In this document: one piece after another, positions 20,307 to 31,291 of the stretch
Layout of the letters: each line of letters begins with the position of its first letter
How positions within the stretch are numbered: position 1 is the stretch's first letter
Made by a program: the position numbers and the translations under genes
Assembly: GCF_010183535.1 (NCBI RefSeq)
Contig: NC_071331.1
Coordinates: 25,358,001-25,422,000, forward strand
Direction of reading: 5' to 3'
DNA from: Caenorhabditis remanei
Taxonomy: Eukaryota > Nematoda > Chromadorea > Rhabditida > Rhabditidae
Length of the DNA stretch: 64,000 bases
Notes under the pieces: model-generated
What the model was told of the DNA's origin: nothing
The model's input: only the letters and a program-made list of their open reading frames with translations
The model's database searches: none

Positions 20307-20429
20307 TTTTGTTTGGAGCTGTGTGCCTTGGAACGGGTTATATAGGTTGTAAAGTTTCTGAAAAAAGTTGGGCTATAAAAGTTTTATGGAATACGGGTTC
20401 AGGTTTGGTTAGTTTTGAAATATATCAAA

Positions 20430-20840
20430 AGTTAGCTTAGGTTACTGAAGTCAGAAACCGTGAGAAGACGTCAGACGGTTTTTCATTGATTCTGGAAGTC
20501 AAGAGCTGTTTTTATGAAATGAAGACGGAGTCAGAAGGCGTCTAACCATTCATTGCTTATAGTCAGAAGAAAACGCCGAACCAATCACAATATGTTAGAT
20601 TCCTATTCACGATTTATAAGTTTTTACCCAAAGAAATCAGAGTCCTGTCAGAATGAAGTCAGAAGAAGTCAGAGCCGAAGTTTTCAAAATTTGGAGAAAT
20701 CAGAGGCAATCAGAAGACATCAGAACCGGTCAGAAGAAGTCAGAACCAATCAGACAGGAGTAAGAAAAAATCAGAAGGGATCAGAATCTCTCAAGAACCA
20801 ATCAGAAGAGATCAGGAATTGTCAGAACAAGTGATTTGGA
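20430..20840. repeat. Degenerate TCAGAA-rich minisatellite
   Basis: About 400 bp built from short units such as GTCAGAAGAA, ATCAGAAGACATCAGAACC and AATCAGA, with a spacing of 10-14 bp. The open frame through it is compositional, not a gene. Similar scraps lie at 18950-19020 and 24230-24290, that is, next to other members of the small secreted protein family. Confidence 0.65.
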
Positions 20841-21190
20841 GCCAATCTGAACCTGCCATAAGGTAGCTCATGTAGTTTTGGGAAAGGTGGGCAACGAAAC
20901 TTTTGATTGGATCACGTGACCCACGAATTTGGTACAGTGCGCCTTAAAACGGCCCAGTGGATACAGTGAGCACTAGTTGGGCATCGATTGGAAAAACGTG
21001 AAGGATGTAGGCACAGGTTGCCCCACTTTCCTGGGACACTAGGTTGGGACACTAGGTTTTGAAGTTTGACAGAGAATTGAAAACCGTGAAAAAGCTAAAA
21101 TCTCTTTATTTGACTATCCAATTTTCAAAAATAAATAAGTTAAAACCGCAAAAAAATCCAGGCAAAGCATGTCTTCTTATCCAAACTCAA
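20841..21190. other. Spacer downstream of synapsin
   Basis: I see no gene. The stretch contains a repeated TTGGGACACTAGGTT word near 21035-21060. The synapsin stop codon follows at 21191-21193. Confidence 0.35.
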
Positions 21191-24100
21191 TCATTCCCCA
21201 AAGAATCCGGCGAACGTCCTCTTCAACTGTCCCATCGTATCATCCACATACGATACCGACTCTTTCGACGCGGTTCGTGGAATCTGTGGTGGTGGATCGT
21301 AGTGATCTTTATGACGTGGTTCTATCTTGTCAGAAAATCCGCGTGGAATATGGTGGGAGGATGTGGATGTGGATGGTGGTTGGGGAGGAAGACGGCGGTT
21401 GGGGACTCCAGGAGGCGGGGCTAAATAGGATCTTATAGAAGTATGTAAAATAGTTACTCAGGTTACCTGGGTGGTGGCCATTAGCAGATGACGATGTGGG
21501 CGAAGTCACTTCATGATGTGGTTGCGTATGCACATTTCCATGTCCATGAGCTCCATTTTCAACTGGTGACGTGGCAGTCACCCTGGGCGCTACCAACGCC
21601 CTCAACAACATGCTAGCAGCCCTCCTATCGTCCTCAGCGGACTCTCCAAAGTATGCTGTAAGAATTTCTTATGTCCAGATGTCCTACACACCTCAATCTT
21701 ACCTATAACATCGTTAACATCATGTACAAACTCCCGTCCCTCTTTTGACACCAAGATGTCAATAGAGCAAATTTGCATAGCACCGACATGATCCGTGATG
21801 GCTTTCAGATATTTCTTATGGCGTTCACAGGTGGCGATTTGTTCGAGGACGCTTGATCCGACGTTGCTCTTCCAGTGTTTGCAGATTCCACGACGGATGA
21901 ATGTTTTGTATTCATGACCAATTTTTTGGATGTGTAGATCGTATTTGGCATCGACGAAGGGTTGCACTTCTACCTGGAAATAGAAGGAAGGGTGAGGACT
22001 ACACGATTTACCCTTTAAGCTAATCCCCTACCCCCAGCACTCGGTAAATCTATTCCAATGCTCAAATTATCTAACCGCGTAATTTGGCATTTAGGTGAGT
22101 CTAATTACTATGGGCTCCTTAAAACTACGTCTACACCCTGAAAATCTATCCCTCGGCGCTTTAGATTGCCCAAGACCTTATGAATCTACTCCCACGTCTT
22201 AGTAAATTCCCGGTTAGCTGTGTAATTCTACCCTCCGTAAATCGATAGCCTCCGTAAATCTATCCTTAACTTGTTCAGCTCCCCGTAAATCTACACATGA
22301 CCCCGTAAATCAGCATCCAGCAGCGGCAAGCAACCATAGGCCTCGTAAATCGACTTCTTGACAACGTAAATCTATTCTAAATCATTTAGTTTCCCAACTC
22401 ACCTCCGTATCTCCCTTCGTCATGATCTGCAACATCCCCTCCACATCACACAACTCCTCATGATTGTTCACTTTGATTTTTCCGATTCCCCGAAATCCCT
22501 CGTTGACTGACACAATCATCGGGTACGTTGACGCCTGACCTTGATGCTGGAAAACAAAGTTATAGGTTCGCAATTTTATAGTGATATTCCTATATTTAAA
22601 CTGCACCGCCCGTCAACTTTCCAGTAAAACGATGAAATTTTTGTTCCTTCTTGCAACCCTCTTGGCTATTCGTGTCCTGGCTGACAAACCAAGTGATTTT
22701 CAAAGTTTTAAAGATAAAATAGTACTGGTTTGTTTTCAGAATTATCCGAGGAAAAAGTGGATGCGGACCTTTTGGCTCTTGGACTGAAGCAGAAGACTTT
22801 GGATCAAATTAACGAGTATTGGCATAATTATCACAAAGAAATGGCGGCAGCAGAATTGGTCGAAAAGGTACTCCAAAAGAAAGGAATAGTGGAGGCGATG
22901 AGTGAAAGACAACACGATTTGAATACCGAGTTTTTCTCAAAACTGCCGGAGGATCAGGAGGAGATTTATTCGAAATATGTGAATGAGCATTTGGCTGCTT
23001 TCTGATTTATGGATAATAACTATTTTTGTTGATCGATGTTTTAATTTATAAAGTTTTATAAACGTTTTCATGTAGTTGGTAAAACTCAAATAGTTGAAGT
23101 TGTCCGAGCTGATACATACCTTTGGAAAGCTGGCGGTGAGCTCTAAAGATCATATTTGCAAGCGCCGCCACGGGCAGGCGCGTTAATCGCTTAAAACACA
23201 ATTTTATGTGCTGAAAAATATACCAAAATATAGATCTCGACGAGTTATATATCCGTGACATACGACGAGGCCGGATGACAAATCGTTAATGTGCCGCAGT
23301 TCGGGAAAAAGTGCCAAAAACGCAAAAATGGTCAGAAAAGCCATTCAAGCCCGGCCCACGACCCGACATCTGGCCCGTTGTAGGTCACAAATATAGATCT
23401 CGCCGAGATCTACATCTTGGTATATTTCAAGCTAATGATATTGCGTTTTTAGCGAGCTACGCCCCGGCCCGGTTTGCAAGTATGATTTATTTTTCTGCAA
23501 ACTTTGCTAAAAATGAATCAATCGAAAACAACTTTACAACCTCCGCGCAACGTTTAATTTTCGGTGCAATTTTATTGTCCCGTTTTCAATTTTCCTCATT
23601 TTTTCTTATATAAAATCTTGTCCTTACACCTCCATCTCACTTTCACAACAAAAAATGATACGTGGACTGATTCTCTGCTCTACTTTCGCACTCGTTATCT
23701 GCTTATTTGAGGATGTCTGTAAGTTCCGCGTCAAAGGTGCGACAGCTAAAACATATCTAAAAATTTAAGACAGGCCAGCTGAGGTGCACGACAAAGTACT
23801 GTTGTCGGTAGGAGTAAAGAAGGAATACTTGGATAAAATCAACGAAAGCTTTCGTAACATGCTGAAAGGTCTGATAAAAGCTTACAATGAGGCGGAGAGA
23901 ACTGGGAATAAAACAATTTACAAAAAAGAGAACACTAGACTGAGAAAAGAGAACTGGGATTTGGCTGAATCTTTTCCGGATGATCAACATGATATTATTG
24001 TCGTCTATATCACGGAGATATTGAGAGCAGTGAGGGAACGTAGAGATGAACAACACGCTCTGGAATCGGCCAAGTTTTGGGCGGAGCAAACGGCTATTTC

Positions 24101-26046
24101 ATATGGTGTGATGACAACTGCTAAACCGAAGAATTAACTTTTTGTTCTGTTTGGGATCAATAAATATTGTTGTTGCTTGTTTTTTGAAGTATGAAAACGT
24201 ATTGAGACAAATAATAACTAAACAGATAAATCAGAAAAAAGTTAGAAGATGTCAGAACGACTTTCAGAGAAAACACGATCAGAATTAAAGTTTTCAACTT
24301 AAAAGCAGTAAAGTACGCGCAGACAACGACATAATATAACTTTTTCCCACGTATTAGCTCGGCACAGATCTTACAACTGCGCTCCACCAAAATTTCCTTG
24401 AAAAATGTGACTTTTTGTAATAAGCGTGTAGTGCCAATACCTCTTCCCATAACAAAATGTACAACTCACAAATTTATGAAAATGCGGGTAGTGCACAATC
24501 GGCAACATCGGTATCGATGCCCCATCCGACAGCGTGATCTTCTTCAACTGCTTTTTCAAATTATTCTTATCCAAAAACGCGACAGCAGACGTATGAGAGT
24601 TCAAGAACGGAATATGAGCCGCTATAAACGCCCTGGTGATCGTCTTCAACTGAGCACACCGTGTCGCTCCGGCTCCCAAGAAAACTGCTGACGGTGTGAA
24701 GACTCGAATATCTTTTCCCGGCTGGTTGAGCTCCACTGAACACGACTTTTCAGTGCACATCACATCCAACTCATCGATGTCTCCTTGTTCCACTCGGATA
24801 GCGAATTCAGTGTGGGTTCGAAAGTATTTGGACCAATCCACGTGGTGGGAGTCGATGACGAGTAGGACTTTCGCATCTTTCATAAGGGGCTCTCCACGAC
24901 TTCTGGAAATCGAGATCAGTTGGGAAATAGAGCGTTGGAAGAGTTGGTTTTTTGAGATTTTCAGCTTATTAAATACAACATTTCTAAAAGAAAGAGAACA
25001 AACCTGTCGTGGTTGAGTGATCTCTCCAGTGCAGCTGCAAGTGACTCTCTACTCTTGGCAGGCGATGTGGGGGCACTGAAAATAGAAAGTTTATAAGAAT
25101 ATGACAGAAAATGGCTTTTCATTATTTTATCTTGACATTTCTTAAATTTTCAGCAGCTTTTATCTACTGAGACTAACCTAGTTTTCATCTGCAGCAGCTT
25201 TTCTTAATACTTCAGTCAACAGAGTCAAAAATCTATATAAAAATGAAGAAAAATGAAGAAAATCACATGTGCCACCAGCAGACTACCCCACAATTTCTAC
25301 TCTCGGTTTCCATAGAAATTGGCACATTTTCGAATTCAAATTTTTCTTTTTCTCTTTGTTTATTCCCACGATTTGTTCTCGTCTTACTAAGAGAGCCACT
25401 ACAATTTTAATGAATGCTTTTAGAATTGTGAAAAAAAACCAAGAGAGATTCTCAATTTGAAGTGGGTTGGGTGAAAAGGGCGACGGGCGAGGGAAAATAC
25501 TATAGAAAATGACATAAATTTTGAAAAGAATTGAAAAGTGTCATATTTTGATAGTTGACCAGATTTTTTATCTATTTCATGGCCTTTCAGTTGTTCTTTG
25601 AACATTCTGATTGTCTAACAAGATTGTGTAACAATCATGTTTAAGAAACTACAAAACATAAAATAAGATTTCATTTCTTTCTTGGTCGAAGTAGTATTTA
25701 CTTTTATTCGATGGCCTGACTACATGCAGTCGTGGCCTAGGAACCCACGAGGAGCAACACTCCTTAATTGACCTTCCGAAACAGTTATTGATGAGTAAGT
25801 TGTCATCAAAGTATTTCCTAAACAGTTATCAGTTCGCATATAATGTTTGACTGTTGGATGACTAAGTTTTCTTCTGATCTGAACTTTCAAGATTTTTAAC
25901 CATTAAAAAAACACCCACCTAATCGTATTCGACACCTTATTCGCTATCGATTGAAACGAGAACGAGCTCGGTGGCCCCGTGTTGACATCATCCATTGGCT
26001 CACCCTCATCCTCGGAAAACGAGAATTTTCGCTTGAAGAAATTCAT
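21191..26046 (-). CDS. snn-1: Synapsin
   Basis: This is a seven-exon synapsin of 484 residues. Exons are 25919-26046, 25014-25073, 24470-24902, 22403-22546, 21703-21973, 21467-21655 and 21191-21420 (1,455 nt, in frame). Synapsins coat synaptic vesicles and tether them to the presynaptic cytoskeleton. Domain A is short ('MNFFKRKFSFSEDE'). The C domain begins 'AKVLLVIDSHHVDWSKYF' and continues through 'FVDAKYDLHIQKIG' and 'WKSNVGSSVLEQIA'. A Pro/His-rich linker leads to the conserved domain E ending 'DTMGQLKRTFAGFFGE'. The ATP-grasp region is divergent: the counterpart of vertebrate 'VVKMGHAHSGMGK' reads 'IVSVNEGFRGIGK', and the later acidic/Ser loop is 'FVHDVNDVI'. Intron 3 (1.9 kb) contains two unrelated genes on the opposite strand. 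A TTTTCCAG acceptor immediately before the ATG implies a trans-spliced leader or an upstream exon. Confidence 0.93.
22020..22380. repeat. CCGTAAATCTA minisatellite in synapsin intron 4
   Basis: At least seven irregularly spaced copies of a CCGTAAATCTAT-like word fill this intron. The complementary word (TAGATTTACGG) forms a similar cluster at 49560-49800, 27 kb away. Confidence 0.65.
22632..23005 (+). CDS. Small secreted protein family, member 5, nested in synapsin intron 3
   Basis: This is a two-exon gene: 22632-22692 and 22740-23005, phase-1 intron of 47 nt, 108 residues. Signal peptide 'MKFLFLLATLLAIRVLA' is followed by a helical, charged domain: 'VDADLLALGLKQKTLDQI' matches the G-x-K-x-x-x-x-x-I/Y core of the other members, and it ends 'QEEIYSKYVNEHLAAF'. 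Intron position and phase are the same as in members 1-4 and 6. The start at 22632 was chosen over an upstream in-frame Met because it gives the signal peptide directly. It lies wholly within a synapsin intron on the other strand. Confidence 0.82.
23151..23484. repeat. R3 dispersed inverted repeat
   Basis: The left arm is CATATTTGCAAGCG...AAATATACCAAAATATAGAT and the right arm is ATATAGATCTCGCC...TTGGTATATTTCA...GGTTTGCAAGTATG, so the ends pair as CATA(C/T)TTGCAA. It lies between family members 5 and 6 inside synapsin intron 3. A second, better copy is at 34664-35002, and a partial one near 9526-9586. Confidence 0.65.
23655..24137 (+). CDS. Small secreted protein family, member 6, nested in synapsin intron 3
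   Basis: This is a two-exon gene: 23655-23718 and 23770-24137, phase-1 intron of 51 nt (GTAAGT to TTTAAG), 143 residues. An N-terminal hydrophobic stretch ('MIRGLILCSTFALVICLF') is a probable signal peptide. The core 'LLSVGVKKEYLDKINESF' aligns with member 5 ('LALGLKQKTLDQINEYW') and with member 4. Members 5 and 6 are closest to each other. It is longer than the others at the C-terminus, with an extension rich in Glu/Arg then 'MTTAKPKN'. AATAAA lies just downstream near 24160. Function unknown. Confidence 0.8.
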
Positions 26047-28937
26047 TTTCTCTGGAAAATTGGAAAAAATGGAAAAGAAGATAGCAAAGAGCAACGCAAA
26101 TTTTTTCGGTTTAAAAAAATTAGAGTTTGAAAATGTCTAAATTTCCCCGGGGACCTCTAACTCAATTTTTGACCCTTTAATTGGTTTTCTTTAGTTTAGG
26201 AGGTCACAGAAAAAACTAGAAAGAAAAAATAAACATTCATGAAATGTGAATGTTTTGAATAAAAGAAGGAAACAGAAAAAGTAAGAAGGAGGGGGGGAAT
26301 AGAAAAAAAGAAATGTGTCTGGAGGAGGTCTAAGGAATAACGGAGATAGAGAAAGAGATGGAGAGAAGCAGAGAGTTCGAAAAAGCACAACACTTTTTCC
26401 ACGAACTCTTCTTTTGAAAAGAAGGAAGGGACCCCCCAAGGGAAGGAAACCAGACTTCATGGGAAAGAAAGAGATTTTGGATCTTTTGGTTTTGAGAAAT
26501 TCGGAGAGAGATGGGGTTGGAGGTTAAAACAAGAGCTTAATACCGCAGGAATTTTATTTTAAATAGTTCGAAACGGTTCTGGATGCGAAAAGTTTGAATT
26601 TTCTTATATTTAGGTGAGGATTCGGTAGAAAAGCGAATACGGTTCGATAACGTTTACTGGTCGAAAATGTCAAATTTGGAGTTAAGAAAACAAAAGTCTT
26701 ATAGTGTTCAGCCTCAATTTTAAAGGAACATCTGGAGATAATACTTATAACACATTTAGCAATCTCAGACATCAGTAAACTAAAAAACCAAATTTAGCTA
26801 AAATACTTTTTAATAGACTAGAACCGAGTCAAATGGGTTTTTAAGCTAAATTGACAAAGAAATAAAAAACCTTGGAAAAGATAGAAGACTGAAAAGTGTA
26901 TTTATGGAAACGTAGAAGACTTTGAAGGATGAACTAAAAAATAAATGTTCAACTAAAAAAACTAGAAAATACTGTTCTGAAAGTGTAAAGCCGCAGTACA
27001 CGCGTTGAAAATAAAATTCATCTATTTTTTCAGTCAAAACACCGATAACAATCGTTCGCGACAATTTTTTAATAGCTATCAAAATAGCATTTCTGCCAAT
27101 CTCATATCTCACCAACTTCAATAGCTATCAAAAATATCAACTACAAAAATATAGTCTTTGAACAGTTTAACTATGATAAGAGTTATGTGATAGACCTACA
27201 GTTTTTGCAAAGAACATTTTCACAAGCCGGCATGTCTTACTTCATACCACCAAAGAATTCCCGGAAAACCCGGCAGCTATGCCTAAGCTTAATTTAGTTT
27301 GTGCTAATCATGTCAAAGTTGGAGTGGGCTGCCAGCGAATCGAAGAAAATGAAAAAAAGAAGGAAGAATGGCGTCACTTTTTCATTAAGTTTTCTGTGTT
27401 GTTGTGAAAGAGGCAGATCAAAAAATGTGTGGCTGCGTGAGGACAAACAGATAAACAGACAGAAGTGTAGCTGATTTCTAGAGAGAGAAATCCACGAAAA
27501 ATGAGTCAAAGGCTCAAATCCATGCAGTGAAATATAAGAAGATGACCATCCGCCGAAAAAGAGAGAAGAGCGTATAATCCCGTAAAGTCGAAATGTTATA
27601 CCCTTTAGTAGTCGTAGTAGCAGACGGCTGAAGACAGAGAGGGGACCCCCATCCAAAATGCACCAAAAGGGGGGAATAGTGGAGAGTTTAGAGAGAATTT
27701 GGAGAGAGAAAGAGAGAGAAAGCTAGGGGAATGAAACGAAATCAACGGGTGAGGGAAAGACTAGGTCGAAGAAAATTGGGGGAGGCCCCCTTTTGGGTGT
27801 ATGTAAATTAGGGATGGGTTTTGTGGGGGGGACGGGGGTAATCATGAAAGCAGTGAGTCCTGGGTACTTTATTGGTCGAATATGAACTTTTTACGAAACC
27901 ATACATACCAATGAATACACAGTTGAAGTACTTTCAGTTTTCAGTAGAAAGTGACCGGCTGGTTTAACATTTCCTAGTCGCCGGTCTCCTCGTGGTGCTC
28001 TAGTGTCTATCACCTGCATTTCCTGGCTCTCCAGATGTAGATGATCGTCTTTTCCTGGAGCTTTCGAATCTGCCAATCTCCCACAATATGTAATTTTGAA
28101 GAAGGTTCTAAGGAGTCTAAACATGGCCTAAGTTTTTCAAAATTTGGGTTTCTAGGCCACAAACTTAGCTTGCTGATTCCAAATACTTTACTCAAATTCC
28201 CCACTTCCCATTTCCCACAATAATTACACTTTCAATTGCATCCAAAATCCTCATATTTCAGAATCCCAAGAACACGAAAAAGGAAAGCAAGAAAGTGTCC
28301 TTCTTCTTCCCCTCCAAAAAAAAATGAATCCAGAAAAAAAGAAATTTGTCTTGCCTTATTCGTAGAGTGTGTGTCAACCGGACACAATGATTGATGGTTT
28401 GACTTAAAAGAGCCATGGAAGGAGTCTTAGTAGTCATTTTTTGGTAAAATAGAGAGAGCTAGGGGCTTACCAAGCCAATTTTGGTGCAAAAACTGAAGAA
28501 AATGGTCAAAACAGTCTGGTGCCTTTGACGCTTTTTTGACCTCATTTAACCTGGAAATCTTGAAAAAAATCATATCTCTGCTATCTCATTGTCTGTCAGT
28601 GTTTCCTAGTTTTTTGGGTATCTGGCGCACCTTTGACGTTTTCAAAACCTGATGAAAGTACAATAAGACTAGAATATTATTTGACCAGAATGTGATGTTT
28701 TATGGGCACACAAAAAAAGCAAAATATAGTACAGACACACAGACAGACAAAAGAAAAAGGTAATAGATAAATATTATCACCCGAACCCGGATTGAACGGC
28801 GGCGCAGATGTTTTACGGGGAAAGAAACGAGACGAGACGAGAAGATTTGCATTTTTGACTCTTCGTGTTGTTGGTGACGTGGCAAGAAGGAGACGAATAA
28901 TAAAATAAAAGTAGAAAGAGGAAGCACCATTTGGTGT
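26047..28937. other. 2.9-kb region between collagen and synapsin (both minus strand)
   Basis: No complete gene is supported. It contains purine-rich runs (26260-26520, 27660-27850), an R1 fragment near 27062-27160 and one candidate exon at 27910-28069, described separately. It may include the synapsin promoter. Confidence 0.4.
27910..28069 (-). other. Candidate exon upstream of synapsin
   Basis: A 160-nt block is bounded by a plausible acceptor (GATTGGCAG) and a good donor (TTG|GTATGT). One frame is open throughout, with a coding-like composition ('APGKDDHLHLESQEMQV', 'TRAPRGDRRLGNVKPAG'). If spliced to the acceptor just before the synapsin ATG, that frame would meet a TGA, so it would then be a leader exon with an upstream reading frame. 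It may instead belong to an unseen gene or be chance. Confidence 0.25.
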
Positions 28938-31291
28938 CTATCGTCGGGTTCCGTCCTCGAAGAAAACTCCTCCATCGAGAGCGCAATATTTGGGGCAGAT
29001 TCCTGGAAAAAGTGAGAGATGGTTAAGTGGTTTTTTAGATTGCTGTCTTTAAAAGCGTTTATCTCAGTAAGGATCAGCCCTATCAAAAATTTATCAGTTG
29101 AATTTATACGTCTTTTTCCTATGTTTTGCAGATTTTAAAACATGAAACTCCTAGAGTTTGTGTGAAATTCTAAAACCGGTGTTGACCAAAATTATGTTAT
29201 ATTTTACATAGTTGTTTAGCTACTGTGTCATTTCATAAATAGCTTCTTTTTTGAAGTCAATAAGTCAACAAATCACAGAAAAACTACGGATACTGTAACT
29301 TTGCTAAAAATGCTCAAATAGTCCTAATTATTACTACTAGAAACATCTGAAAATTATTTATTTCCTTGCCTAATTTTAGACCCACTATCTCAAGCAACAT
29401 ACCTCTCTCTCCCTGTGGTCCTGGAAGTCCTGGTTGTCCTGGTTTTCCAGCTGGTCCAGCTGGTCCAACATTTCCTGGTGGTCCAGGTGGTCCTGGTGGT
29501 CCGGATTGTCCTGGTTGTCCGTCTCTTCCAGGTGCTCCATCGTCTCCTGGTGCTCCAGTGGCTCCTGCATCTCCTGGATTTCCTGGTTCTCCAGGTGTGG
29601 ATGGTGTGGATTGTGCAGGCCGTCCTGCTTCTCCTTTCTCTCCGTCGTTTCCTGGAGCTCCCGTATCTCCGGACGCTCCGTTTGGTCCAACAGGCCCTGG
29701 CGTTCCTGGAGATCCCGGTCTTCCTGGATTTCCTGGTCGCCCTGGTTGTCCACTGGTTCCAGTTGGTCCTTGTGGTCCTGGTGGTCCAGGTGGGCATGGA
29801 TTGCACGGTGGGATGTCTTGCTCCTCACAAACGATTGGAGGTCTTCCAGGGGTTCCTGGCCGTCCTGGCGCTCCGGGAACTCCTGGTTTACCGTTACGGC
29901 CTGGAAGACCTGGACGTCCTGGGTGTCCTGGTTTGCAGCACCCGGCGCATCCGACCGCTTGACGCTTGTTACGAATTGTGGTGAGGTTGCCAGCTATCGC
30001 GGCGGCAATCGGTTTTTTGTGACTGATTTCAGACATGATGTCTCTGGCGGTGGACTGGAAAAAAGGAAAAGGGATATAGGTATCATTATCATTACACTAA
30101 ATTATTAAATCATTTAATCTTAAGAATCCCCTCTCTAGCCGTGTCAATGTTATGGTTGGGAACCGGTTCCTATCGGTTAGCTTGCGCAAGCGCCAGCGGT
30201 CATACCGGTGGAACGGCAGGTGAGGAATGAAGAAAGAGGACTTACTTTGCAGAAAGTCATGTCTCGTTTCGTTTGCTGGTGGATGGAGTCGACAAAATTG
30301 TAGACAATTGGCATTGAGATACATACTGTAATTATAAATAGTAATTAGAGAGTAAGGGGAAAGTCAAAAAGTCACATTTTTGGGGAACGGGATTTAATTA
30401 TGTCCAATAATGATGAATGTATCAAATTTGTATAGTTTTTGGCGAAAAAATAATTATGATGTTGGAAAAAGCTAAAATTTGCAATTTTAACAAAAAGTTG
30501 TCCAAAGTAAGTGTTCCGTAATTATTCAACCCGGACTTTGTTTAAAATTTAATATTTCTGCTAAAAATAGTTTAAAGTATAGAACGTTTTATGGGGCCTA
30601 GGTTTCACCGTGGTATACTTTTTAGATGATTAAAAATTAAAGTTTTTCAAAAATGTTGAGAATTGCTGTTAAAAAACTGATTTGAGGTTTAAAAACTTGG
30701 AAAGTTTCAATTTTTTAAGGATTATATAAGAAAAACTCTGAACTTTTGAAATTTCCCTCAAGATCCGATGGAAATAACATAATTTTGGAACTTAGACCAA
30801 CATTTTTCACTATATGCAAGATTAAGCCTTGAAATTTAAAAACTCGGCTTATAACTGGCTCAGATTGACATAAACTTGGTCTGAGCCCTTTTTGGAGCTC
30901 AGTCATCTATTTCAGCTTCAACTTGGGTATCTCGTTGTGTAACAAGAGAAGTTCATAACGAGTCCAGCTACTTTAGACTCAGCTGATTCCAAAACTACAA
31001 GAAAAATTTGCCAAATGCTTATGTGAACCGAGTTATAAGCCGTCAAACTAATAATTTTTCAGTAGTAACCGAAAATTTCAACTCGGCTCGTCTTTTGTAA
31101 AAGTCCGCTGTAAAATTACATTTGTGTAGGCAACTAGGCCTACTTTAGGTGCCAAAATAATTATATTAATGACATTTCTGAACTATTCGACTTCTGATAA
31201 CAAAAATCTTACCAGAAAGAATAGCAAGGAAGGAGAATGTGACTGCCGAGTAGGTGACAGCCTTATAGGCCTTCTCTCGTGTATCCTCCAT
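28938..31291 (-). CDS. Cuticle collagen
   Basis: This is a four-exon collagen of 291 residues. Exons are 31213-31291, 30246-30325, 29403-30054 and 28938-29002 (876 nt). An N-terminal hydrophobic anchor (about residues 11-38, '[20 protein letters not shown]') is followed by '[13 protein letters not shown]' and a proprotein-convertase-like site R-N-K-R at 81-84. A Cys cluster (C89, C92, C93) precedes Gly-X-Y block 1 (about 95-126). An interruption with [12 protein letters not shown] follows, then a longer Gly-X-Y block and the C-terminal '[19 protein letters not shown]' with its Cys pair. This is the standard plan of Caenorhabditis cuticle collagens, which are secreted, processed by BLI-4-like proteases and cross-linked in the cuticle. 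The first intron is long (0.9 kb). TATA-like (TA)n sequence lies at 31335-31355 upstream. I cannot assign it to a named col or dpy gene. Confidence 0.93.

Noticed and set aside
20553..20834. 93-codon Ser/Glu/Asn-rich plus-strand frame
   Set aside because: It is the translation of the TCAGAA minisatellite and has no gene signals.
22020..22380. CRISPR-like array
   Set aside because: Repeat words are short, degenerate and irregularly spaced, and the DNA is from an animal nucleus.
27294..27656. 120-codon minus-strand frame rich in Ser, Leu and Phe
   Set aside because: The plus strand is purine-rich here, which explains the frame; no splice sites, family motif or upstream signal.
29366..30108. 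Long open frames antisense to and overlapping the collagen exon
   Set aside because: They mirror the Gly-Pro repeat of the real minus-strand collagen and have no start context, splice sites or domain of their own.
30097..30324. Minus-strand frame beginning MYLNANC over collagen exon 2
   Set aside because: Phase from exon 1 requires the other frame, which gives the standard collagen sequence '[18 protein letters not shown]'.
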